The position numbers were made by a program, and so were the translations under genes. Positions 17,301 through 29,300 of a stretch of DNA of 39,000 nt are shown piece by piece (positions within the stretch are counted from its first letter, which is position 1; each line of letters begins with the position of its first letter). Below the pieces are notes generated by a model, which saw nothing but the letters and a program-made list of their open reading frames with translations, had not been told where the DNA came from and ran no database searches. The stretch is from Chrysomallon squamiferum (Eukaryota > Mollusca > Gastropoda > Neomphalida > Peltospiridae), in NCBI GenBank assembly GCA_012295275.1, contig CM022678.1, forward strand, positions 15,939,045 through 15,978,044. The letters run 5' to 3'.

Positions 17301-20300
17301 TTCAGTAACTACTTCAAAACCTTTTGGAAAATGCTGTTTAAATAAGGTTAAAAAATATGTTATTGAAACAGGAAAGTTTGCTTTTTTCTAGACTATGACA
17401 GCGGTGTATCAAATTTATATGTCAGCTATTTTTAGATAACATGATTTTTACCTTTTAACACCTGTTTTTTTTTTTTTCAGTTCACATTTTGTCAGTGTTA
17501 AATAAGTAATCAGTCAAATAATGAATTGCTGTTGTTCTTAGTATTCAAGTAAAGTTTTAAATTACATATCGATGTTTTTCATTTAGATTTACATTTTGAT
17601 AAATTTTACAGAATATTTATTATGTCTACATTTTATTTCATCAATATTTATTTATTTACTGAAATACTGATTTGATATATATTCTTTTTTATGTTTTACC
17701 TTGCATTATTTAATTTTAAATTTAAAGGAATTTCATTCTTGTTCAGATCATAAAAGAAATCAGCTGGGATGAATATTGTTTGAAATAGTTTAAATTATAC
17801 ATCACTTATTATAATCATCCATTATACTGGTCTAGATAATTTAAATAAAACTTTATTAACTCCTTTGTTGTGTGTAAATATGTTTATTCAGTTTGGCTGC
17901 AGTAGTGCGAGCCCTCTGGCCTGGCATTTTGTCTAAAATATGTTGCCAACTGACTGACTCATCATCCATGTTCCAGGGCCTGTGCTATTTATAGCATCAA
18001 GACAACCTAATCACATTGGTATTAAGAATCAAGTGATTGTGTTCATTGTGAGGCTTTGTTTTATTTGAATGACAAGTCACTTGTAATGAAAATGTACTAA
18101 AGGTGAATGTGCTTGTATGTTTAAACTTTTAAAAATTTCTTAATATCACTTATCCACAACAGTGTTGTACATAATGTTTTTGACATCTTGTTTTCTGTGA
18201 CCTTGAACTTCATCTCTGAGAAGAGCTGGGGGAAAATTGCAGTGTCAGGATATTGTTTCAATATTTGTGAACTTTTAACAGTTTTTAAGTTATAATATAT
18301 ATTATATTTAGTAAGGTGATAATTTATCAGACATTTTGATTTTATAATAATAATAATTATAATAAATACAAATTAGTCTGATATGATAACCTATATTGGT
18401 TTATTTTCATGGATGTTCATTCTGTTTAATTAGTCTAAAAAAACAAACACATTTACCATGGGTTTTTATTTATTTATTTATTTATTTATTATTATTATAT
18501 TTTTATTTCATTAGCAGACAAGCATTCAATTTTTTAAATATTTATTTCTGCATTACACACTATGATTTTAAATCAAAATGTTAGTTTTATAAGAATTATT
18601 TTTATAACCACCTTTACAATACGCAACACAAAACACAAAAACACAGCACACGTAACATGCACATACAAATGTATAAAAGCAAATACATGTTGTTTCTGCT
18701 TTATAATTTAACAGATAATGTTCTGTTGTTTTTATCGATAATACTTTCTGATTATTGCATTTTCTTCTGAGCTTTATGATACAGTTTCAAATACATTTTA
18801 AAACAGTGTTATTATTATTGTTGTTGTTGTTATTATTAGCACTTATATTTTTTTTATTTTTGGCTAAAAGAACCATACTTATTATTGCTAGCCAGTTTAT
18901 AAACCAGTATGAAAACATATTTTAAGTTTTTATTTATTTAATTTCAGCCAGTGATGAGTTTGAAGAAAGGAATGCGAGGGTCAAAGTCAAAAGGTGAGGT
19001 TACTAGATCACTTTAAACAGCTGCGTGGCAAAAATGTTTAAATTTGTGGTAAAATAGATTTGTTTAAAAACAAAGAAAAAAAAGAAGTCATACATACATA
19101 CATACATATTTGCTTAAGAAGAAATACTGATAGTATGAATTTAATTAAAGTTGGTAATTTTTCTTGTTTTTTTTATTAATTTTTTTTTTTTTTTTTTAAT
19201 ATTATTTGAAATACTCAAAGCAAGCATGTAAGACCATATAACACAGTTGCAGAAAACTAATAAAAAACCAAACATTTTGCGACAGATGAATTCGCCGTTG
19301 GAGGTAAAGGGATTCGAACCCGGCTCTCTACTGGTACAATTCATGTGAGTGGCACACAGACATTTAAAGACGTCAGATGTATGGACTCCCCAGAGGGAAT
19401 GAAAACCCCCACACAGAAAGGACAAGGTAAAAATAAATGTGGTACCAGTGTCACTAAAGTTTTGTGATTATGGTTGTTGTTATAATAAAATAATAATGTT
19501 AATTGTTATTATTATTGTTGTTATTATTTATAATCAATATTATTTGTTTTATTAACCCTGTATTAAATGTTAATTTTACGGAAATAATTTTATGGTATCT
19601 GATTCACCTAGATAATTTATATATATTCCTAATTTATATATATTCCTGCTGCAGAGTTTTAAGAAATATTTTATTTACCTTTTCATTAGTTATTTTAAGA
19701 CTATTTTGTTTGAAATAAATAAACTTGTTGATCTTCTTTATTACTTATTTTTCAAGTTATTTTAAAATCCTTTTTTTTTTTATATATATCTTTACCTTTT
19801 CTTTATTGATTTTAAATGCTTTTATTTATTTCATTTTCTATAAAAAAAATTTTGCTAATTATAAGCTTCTTAGTACAGGCTGCATCCACTGATAATGTTG
19901 ATTATTAAGTTGATAATATAACTCACTGTGCTCTATTTGTCTCAGGAGATGCATTTTCAAGTTCTTCAGGGCAGAAACATAGAATTCGGGAGACTCCAGG
20001 TGCTGCCACTGAAAGCTGGCAAGGACCACCTCCGAAAAAAAGAAAAATAGGAAAGAATGATGGGTCAGGAGAGGTAGTGTAACATTTTGTGAAATTAATC
20101 TTTGAGATATTTATACTTGTAATCAATATGGCAAGGAAATAAAATATCTATATTTAGATATTCTTAATAATGTATTCAAGAAGGAAAGGTAATATTAAAT
20201 GAAATTAGATATTTTAATATTTACTTACAAAGGAACTGGGAAGTGATATAATGATTTGTGAAACTGTATTAAGAGGAGAAATAATGGAGGATGGATATAT

Positions 20301-23300
20301 GTGAAATTACAAGTTTTCTGTTTACGACAAGCTGGATAGGTATTATTAATAAAATGTTTGTGGAATTATCTTTAGGAATATTAATACTCTTTAGGAATAT
20401 TAATGGATTGATTCAATGAGGTAATTTAATATTTGTGAAATTTGAGGTTTTTTATACTTAAAATAATAATAATAATAATAATTTCTAGAGTTGTTTTTAC
20501 ACAATTTTTTGTTCATTCCCAGGATAATAAAAATGACTACTTCTGTTGGGTGTGTCACAAGGATGGTCTGATGGTCTGTTGTGAAATCTGTCCCAGGGTC
20601 TACCATGCCAAGTGTCTTAATGTTGAAGATGACCTCCCTTCAGACTGGGTGTGTCCAGAGTGTGAGGTAAAAAAAAAAAAATTTTTTTTTTTTTTAATGG
20701 TACAGAGAGTGTCAATACTTAATATTAATAAATGATTTACAAATGCAGTGGAGTGTTGAGGTCTTTACTAGTCATAAATAAAAAATATGTTTAAAGTATT
20801 GATATTATTGTATTTTCAGTACTGACCCTTAACTGTATAAATGATGTTATTTAGTCATAAATAAAAACTGTATAAAAGTGTTAGCACTCCAGTTTTATTA
20901 GTATGTGGTGTCATAAATTAAAATGTTGAATATATTAAGTATGTTTTTATGTCATTAACTGTATTTTTGTTTTTATAAATACAAATTGTGTAAAAGGAGT
21001 TAATGCTGCAGTTTTATTAGCTGTATATATGGTGTAATAAAATAAACATTGAATATATTAATTAACTGCATCATGAGCTCTTAATTGTATGTTTATTTTA
21101 CTGTATTTGTGATGCCAAATAGTCATTGTTTAAAATATGTGTTGAATAGCCTTGACCAAATGTATGCTATGTAGCCATATATATATATATATATATAAAA
21201 AATGTTTTGAGGTCAGTAAAATATATTTTTTCTTTTTTTTTTTTTTTTTTTCTTCCCTGACAGAGAATAATGAGAGCTGAGTGTATTGATACCCAGTCAA
21301 AGGCAATGAAGATGATAACCCTGGACTTGTTGTGTTTTCTACTCAAGTTTACCCTGGAACGAATGAAAAGTTGTCCAGATGTAAGTTTTATGAGGTCTTA
21401 GATACTTTACAAAAAGGGTAAAATAATGTTAAAAAGAAAGATTTTTATAGATTAAGCAATGTTTAGTTTTGAATTGAAAATGTCAATCAGCAAATATTTC
21501 TTTACCTTCTTAAATTTTATATAATTTATTTAAATAAATCTTCTGCATTCAAGAGGATAGGCACAAATTATTTGATTTATCAAATTAATTGTTATCAAAT
21601 ACACACTTTCATTGTATGTTTTCTATGTTTGTTTTTTGTGGTTTTAATATATTTTGTTTATTAAAGATGTTTTATTATAATTAATGTTATAGTAGTGAGT
21701 TTTTAATTCTATTTATAATTTTGTCTAGATGAAAACTAACTGAAATTCATTTTTAAAGTATTCTTATGTATCACTTACAGTCTGAAGTGTTCATGAATGA
21801 TGTTGATCCAAAAGAAGTTCCAAATTACACAGACTATGTGTTTCATCCCATGACTCTCTCACAGATGGAAAAGGTAAAAAAAATAATATTTCCTTTGGGT
21901 TTATTTTTGATAGAAAAAAAATATGATTTTAAATGGATTATAGATATAGTTTTTGTAAAAGCTAGGACCTATGAAAAATGCTATCATCCATTTACTAAAT
22001 CAGTATAACATCAGAAGTTGATAAATTCATTAGGAGTAATTTTAAAAACACAATAATCCCTGTAAATCAACATTTTAAATATTTTAAATGTATTTTGTTT
22101 TATTTTATTTTTCATACAGAATTCGTATCAAAACTTTTCATTTTATCAATTCTTACCTTGTTTTATGATCTATTATTTCTGTTTTCACTTTTCTGAAGTT
22201 AAATATAAGCTTCTTTTTTAAAAAAAATATTCACAAGATCTAAATACATTTTTTTTTTACTTTGGATTACAAGTTTTGCATGTGTTTTTCAGAACATAAA
22301 AAGAAAGCTGTATGGAAGTACAGATGCATTCTTAGCTGACGCTAAGTGGATTTTACACAACTCGTATGTTTTTAATGGAAGTGAGTATCTTCAGTGATCT
22401 TTGCTTTGTTTAACACTTTACACTCTAACATTGAAGTAAGGAAATTTAACACTATGTACAGTTTCTGATACATCTGGCATAACTGTGTAGAAATTCATCC
22501 TTTGAGAAATAATATTTTTTGTCTCAGCATTTGAGAACATTGGTTAAAAACTGGCATGAAGCATGTATACAGTGTACTAGAAAACATCAAGTGAAAAGAG
22601 TTAATTAGGTTACTGAGACTGATTTTTATAATTTCTTTCTATTGTAGGATAAAAGTATTATAAGGAAAAATGTGTGAATTTATCAATGAGAAAATTTGTT
22701 TTGCTGGTCACACATGTAATGTGATAATTAGATGTTGGACTTAACCAGTGACTGTATTCTCCATTGTTATTGATTAAAATAGTGGGGAAACATGTTATTG
22801 CTCTGTATTTGGCTAGGGCTTACAATGAAAGTGTGTGTGTGTGTGTGTGTGTTTTCTGTGCCTCTGTCTACATCTGGCTATGTTCATGTATATGTCTGTG
22901 TGTCAGTATTTACTCTGAAAGTGTCAAGTTCTCTGTGGAATGTCAGTGTGTGTGTGTGGGGGGGGATGTTTGCATGTTTGATTATATCTTATAATATAAT
23001 CTTGTTTGCTTATTTTGTTTAACTATTTTTTTTTACTTCAGTGTGGGGGGACATCAACATGTTTGATTATATTGAAATAATATAAACATTGTTTGTTTAT
23101 TTTGCATTTAACTTTTTTTTGAAAATCTGTAAACATGAGGTAGGTTATTTCAGACATCAACAGCAAAGAGTTTGAAAATCTGTAAACATGAGGTAGGTTA
23201 TTTCAGCATTACAGCTAACAGAGTTTGAAAATCTGTAAACATGAGGTAGGTTATTTCAGCAAACAGAGTTTTGTTTTCAAAGTTAATGGTATCCCCTTTC

Positions 23301-26300
23301 TGAAAACTTCGATTTACCTGTAATTATGTACACATAATTAAATAATTCTTTTTGGATTCAATATGAAAGGCAAAAATAGAATTAGTTATAGTTACAGCCA
23401 TGTCATTTAATAAATAAGATAGGATATTATAAATTAAAATATCAATTTGTGAAGATAATTTTAAGAAATTAAATTAGCAGTTATATAGTTATTACATATT
23501 TCTCTTTTATGTGCTAATACAGAATTGTTTTTATTTTTATTTATTTTTTTTGTTTTTGATTTATTTCATTATACAGTGGACTCTTGTTAAAAACTATTAT
23601 AATCGAGATGTCTGTGCACAGTTCCATTTTAGTGACTGTCCAACTATTAAGAATAAAATGCTAAATAATTCTGATGCTCTCTTCTTGCAAATTTCTATAT
23701 TAGATAGCTTTGTCAACACCTGCACACAATTTTGCATCTACAGGAACTTTTACATGATAAAGGCAATATGCACATGATTAGGCTACCATCTGAGATCTAA
23801 TAATCACTCTTATTTAAAGCTTAATAAACAATGATCTCACACTTCTTATAATTACTATATGAAGCTAGATGAACTAGATGATTATTATTGATAACTAACT
23901 GAATTTACTCATTTAAATTTATTGTCAACCATAACATAATGAATGGCACAAAATTTCTGTTGTCTTATTATATTCATAAAAACGGCAACATATCTATCTG
24001 TCACTGCAGATTAAAGGAACATTAACAGAAGAGTTTGCATCTCAGCTACAGTGTAAATACAAGTATATAGCTATACAGTGTAAGACAGGAAGAAAAGACT
24101 GCATCTGACATTCTAAAATATAGAGCCCATTACCAACACTTTGGCAGAGAGAAAACATGAAAAGTAAAGCCAACTGACACTCAAAAGACATTTAACTGTG
24201 ACAATAATAAACTGTGAACTCGTATTCCAATTTCATGTCATGTTAATCTTTCAATACTGGTACTTTCTAAACTGACATAATGTCATTTGTCCCCCATAAA
24301 TCTGGTTTATACAGTCCACTGCATTTGTTATTATATTTCGAGTTTTTTCATTTTATAACAAAGTTATTAATATTAATATATAGTATTTGATCTATATCTG
24401 TTATTGTTTTATATTATAAAATACTTATTAAATATTACTTACATGTTAGTTACCGTATATACTTGTGTATAAGTCAAATTTTGGGGAGACTATATTAAGG
24501 TAATGTTTTGGGGGTCGACTTATAAATAGGTAATGCTTTTGTAGCTGTTGCTGAAGAGTCGCCATTTTGACTATTTTTTGCTACGGGGTGCATCTAAAAT
24601 AATCGCAGTCTTTCAGCTTTTCAAAAATATAATTTTATCATATAAAAATTTTTGAAAAATTAAATAACAAAACCAAATATGAATGTAAAACATGATATTC
24701 TTCCGTTTAATGACATAAAAATACATTTTAAAGCGAGAAAACCGTCAGTACGGCGTCTTGATATGATCTAGGAATGCAGACTTCTCTGCCAAATTGCACT
24801 AAATATCGGTCCTAATTTCATAAACAAAACTCACTTGTGTAATTGTAAAGAATTTGGTGAAATAATATTGCAATCGTCATTAATATCAACTACCGACAAA
24901 TCGAAAACAAACTATATTTCTATAAACGTTCTGCAACAAAAATCATTTCGGTAATCATATTTGTTATATCCGGTAATTATGCCAAAACAATGCTTGGAAT
25001 AGGACAAACATTCTTAGCAGATTCCAAAACAAAAAACATTGCTGAGGTTCAAATTATCTATAATTTGAATTGTACGTTCAAAAATTTATTAATAAATAAT
25101 CAAAGCAACACATCTTTTGAATTTATCTACAAAATTTAATTAAATAAAAAAAGTTCTGGAAATTCCACTCTTTAAATATACCTTGATCTATACATCCCAT
25201 AATTATGAAACATTGCAACAATACAAACATTTTAATTCCAAAACATCCAACATTTCCCGGGTAATACTATAATCTCCTGTGGGACTATTTTATTCAAAGC
25301 CTTCAAAGTCAGCCATCACTATTGCCCCAAAACGTTCATTCCACTCTTCAATACCACCAGTGTTAATTGCATCATCATAAAGATCATTGTCACTGTCAAG
25401 TGAGTCATCATTCCCAGAATCCTCTCCTGTGGGACTATTTTCAGGACGGAATCAGCAAGGGCATTGGGTTCGCGCCATAAATAGTCATCCTCCGTCCCAT
25501 CTAGTGCATTTGAAATTCCACACTTCAGAAAGGCCTTACATTGCCCCCTTTTGTGAATGTCTTGTCCCCATTTAGCATCCACTGATTCGAAAAATGCCGA
25601 ACAGTGTCTTTAAACGGCTTATTTATTGAGACATCCAAAGGTTGTGAAATGCTTGTCAGGCCTCCAGGGATGACTGCCAAATCCGTATTTTCTCGTCTTA
25701 CAGCTTCTTTTACAGAATCTACCAGGTGTGCTTTGAACATGTCCCATACTAACAAAGACTTTTCTTTTCGTAATCCACCTGATTGCTCCACACTTGGTTA
25801 ACCTAGAGCTTGCATCCGGCCTTATCCAACCACCCTTTTGGATGTACGTGTATCAATACGCCCTTTGGAAATTTTTCTTTTGGCATAGTTTTGCGCTTGA
25901 AAACTACCATAGATTTTAACTTTGTTCTGTCTGCCATACAGCCTAAAATAATGGTGAATTTTGACTTTTCATGGCCTGTTGTTTTCACAAGCAAGTTTTT
26001 TCTCCGATCTTGTTAACAGTTCTATTCGATGGCATGTCAAACGTCATTGGCGTTTCATCCATGTTGCCAATACATGCCAAAGCATACTTGTTTTTCTCTC
26101 TATGACAGATAACAAATCTGTGAAAATTTATTATTTTATCATCAAGCTCTCTGGGTAAGCGCTGGGCGATTTTGGTTTTTTGTCTTAAGACTAAATGATG
26201 CCTTTTCATGAACAGCGTGCACCAACCAGGTCTGGCTTTAAAATCTGTAATTCCTGCCTTCTTAGTTAACTTAAGTGCTTGTAAATGGATAGCACCCCTT

Positions 26301-29300
26301 GTAACTATACAGTCATCTTGTCTACTTGCTTGAACCGACTCAAAACATGTCTTTTCTATTTCCGGATGTTTTGACCTTTTGCCTCTGTCAGCACACTTCA
26401 CTTTTGGCATTTCAAGTAATTTAGTACTCATTTTTGTCCCGTCCCTAACAAGTTTTTCACTGACTCCATACTTCCGTCCAGCAGCAGAATTGTTAGAATT
26501 TTCAGCAAATCTAATTACTGCAAGGTTAAATTGTGCAGTATATTTATTTCGTTTGCCTGGTATCATATACAATATTTTAGGGCTATGGCCATAAAATTTT
26601 GTAAATCATAGAATGGCTAAATATAACGGAAGTTAGGTCTCCATGTTAGACCTATTACATTAAAGAGATACTATTTATGATATATTTAGGCTATAGCTCG
26701 TGTAATAGATGCATTTACGTTATTATGGTATGTTCGTGCAAGTTATGTTACAGTAGGCGTACAATGTAGGCCTTCATGGCATTGTCACATTGGTCTAAAA
26801 ATAGTGATGGTGCCTGGAATCTACAGTCGACTTATACACAAGTAATACCTAAAATGACGCAATTTTTGGTTTTAAAATACACATCGACTTATACATAAGG
26901 TCGCCTTGTACACAAGTATATACGGTATTTGTTATATTATTAACAGTTACTAATAATAAAATGCAGGCTGTCATATATATGTACAGTTATTATGTGTTTG
27001 TTACAGTAATTAGTTACTACTAATAAGTTAAATATATTTGTTACTGTACAGTTATTATGTGTTTGTTACAGTCACTAGTTACTAATAATAAGTTATGTAC
27101 TAATACAGGTGAGTGAGATTGAGGTGTGTCCAGACTGCTATCTGAATTCCTGCAAGAGAGAGGAACACTGGTTTTGTCAGCCTTGTGTAAGTTTTTGTTT
27201 CTTCTATAAGTTATTGACTTTTGTAAGTTACTTTATGTAAGTTTTCTGTAAGTTATTTTCTGTAAATTCTTTACTGTTGTGTATGCTACTGAGTTCTGTG
27301 CAAGTTATTGACTTTTGTAAGTTATTTTATCTAAATTATTTAGTTTTGAGTAAGTTAATTACTTTTTGTAAGTGATTTACTTTGTGGAAGTTATTTTATG
27401 TAAGTTATCGACGTTTATGTAAGTTATTGACTTTTATGTAAATTATTGACTTTATGGAAGTTATTGACTTTTATGTAAATTATTGACTTTATGTAAATTA
27501 TTGACTTTTATGTAAGTTATTGACTTTTATGTAAATTATTGACTTTTATGTAAGTTAGTGACTTTCATGTAAGTTATTTACTTTTGTCTAAGTTGTTTAA
27601 TTCTGTTACAGTGGGATTTGTTATAAATATATATTAACTACTGAGCCTGCAGCATACCAAGTAACAAGCCCTATTTCTTATTTTTTGCCCAGAGACTTAT
27701 ATTATTTGTAAATTAAATGATAACTAAATAATATGTTTTTGATACCAAAATTGCAAAGTTGCAAATGATTCATAAAATATGTTGTAGAAATCAAGGTAGG
27801 AACTGTATGTTATGATGGGAAAAGTAGATGATATTGTATAAACATTCAGAAATTCAGTTATAACTCTACGACTATTAATGAGATGGCTATATGTACAAGA
27901 GAAAGAAAGAGCAATATATACATAATTTTTGTTAATATTAATGACTCTGAATGTTAATTTATTATGTTTTTATTTTACAGAGGACTCCACACACTCTAGT
28001 TTGGGCTAAGCTAAAAGGTTATCCATTCTGGCCAGCCAAGGTAATTTTGTTTATAATTTATTACCCAGTGGGAAGATGCATGTAAAGAATATGTATTACA
28101 TTTAGAGCTGCTCATGTGCTGATGGTTAGCACTGAGTTTGATAAATAAAACAAAAACCACAAATGTTTCTTAAGAATACTAAGTAATTACTTATTATTTC
28201 TTTCATTTATTCATAATTTAATAGGTTGAAAATCAGCTTTAGAATTTGTAAAATGTCAGATCTGTTCTCCAGAGAATATCTAGTTATCTGTATTTCCAGT
28301 GCAGTCTGTGTTCTATAACTTGTATATCAGTTACAGTAGTATTTACTTTTTTATCCTCTATTTTTAAAAAGATTTCATATAAATAAAAAAAAGAATGTGT
28401 TGATATAACTATTTTCATCTGCTGTTTTGACTGGTGTAATAACTTACTGTTTTAGGTGTTGCGTGAGGAAGGTGGTCAGCTAGATGTTAGATTCTTTGGG
28501 GCACATGACAGGTCCTGGGTGTCCAAGTCGCAGGTGTTTTTGTTGTCGGAGCAACCACCAACCACCATGCAGAAACGCAGCTCTGGCATGGACTCCGCCA
28601 TGGAGGAGACGAGAATTCACGTAGAAAATATCAGGTAGTTGAATTGTTATAGGACTTTTCATCATCACTTCTAGAGTGACCGACCTCTTCATGTGAGTTT
28701 GGTCTGTTTTATGACTTCACTGTCTGTTCTATGACTACATCAGTGTCGGTGATCTGTTGAGAGTTGCTCTCTATCTCCATTACAAGAGTAGACTCAACTC
28801 AAAGCCACTGTCCTGCTTTAGTTACATACCTATAATAGATTCACCAAAAAAAAAAGAAAAACATAATGCTTTACTATATTATATTTAGTTACGTACCTAC
28901 ATTAGATTAACCAACTAAAAAAAAGTAACGTCTTGACAAAATGGTCTTTTGCTGATAACCAGAGATTAAAATACATGTGAGCATACCAGCTAAAATATTC
29001 CTTTAAAATAGTTTGGATGATTATTATGTTATTTAATTGCACATTTTAATAATAATATAGTTTATTATATTGATAAATTACAGAAATACAGTAATTTTAA
29101 CACAAATTGATTTTAATTTCAGAAACAAATTTGGTTCCTTTGAATACCTTTAAAATAGTTTGGATGATTATTATGTTATTTAATTGTACATTTTAATAAT
29201 AATATAATTTATTACAGCAATAAATTACACAAATATAATAATTTTAACACAAATTCAACTTAATTTCAGAAACAAATTTGGTTCCTTTGAATACGCGAAA

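Larger units (their letters stand above)
8448..18947. other. Large ZMYND8 intron (10.5 kb)
   Basis: The longest intron seen. It contains a less AT-rich block at 9780-10260, degenerate repeats at about 10290-11090, microsatellites (listed), poly(T) stretches near 14150-14182 and 16434-16459, and much unstructured AT-rich sequence. From 11400 to 13500 short degenerate motifs recur (for example CAGCATTCAG near 12350 and 12510), suggesting decayed repeats. No conserved protein was seen on either strand. Confidence 0.6.
24453..26925 (-). mobile_element. Full-length degenerate pogo/Tigger-type DNA transposon
   Basis: A 2,473-bp element flanked by TA on both sides (24451-24452 and 26926-26927). The ends CCGTATATACTTGTGTA are identical for 17 bases as terminal inverted repeats. 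The TIR and TA duplication are typical of the Tc1/mariner-pogo superfamily. A GTCGACTTATA-like motif recurs beneath the ends (24514, 26826 and, variant, 26884). The element carries one transposase gene on the minus strand, opposite to the host gene ZMYND8, in whose intron it lies. The reading frame is broken, so it is not autonomous. Confidence 0.9.

Noticed and set aside
22764-23022. Two overlapping Cys/Val-rich plus-strand frames
   Set aside because: They arise from the (GT)n repeat and have no family resemblance or splice support.
25387-26594. Plus-strand open frames across the transposon
   Set aside because: They are shadows of the minus-strand transposase, whose motifs are clear.
28975-29147. 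Copy 1 of the duplicated acceptor as the main exon start
   Set aside because: It stops two codons after the duplicated segment; copy 2 continues for 600 codons in the conserved frame.
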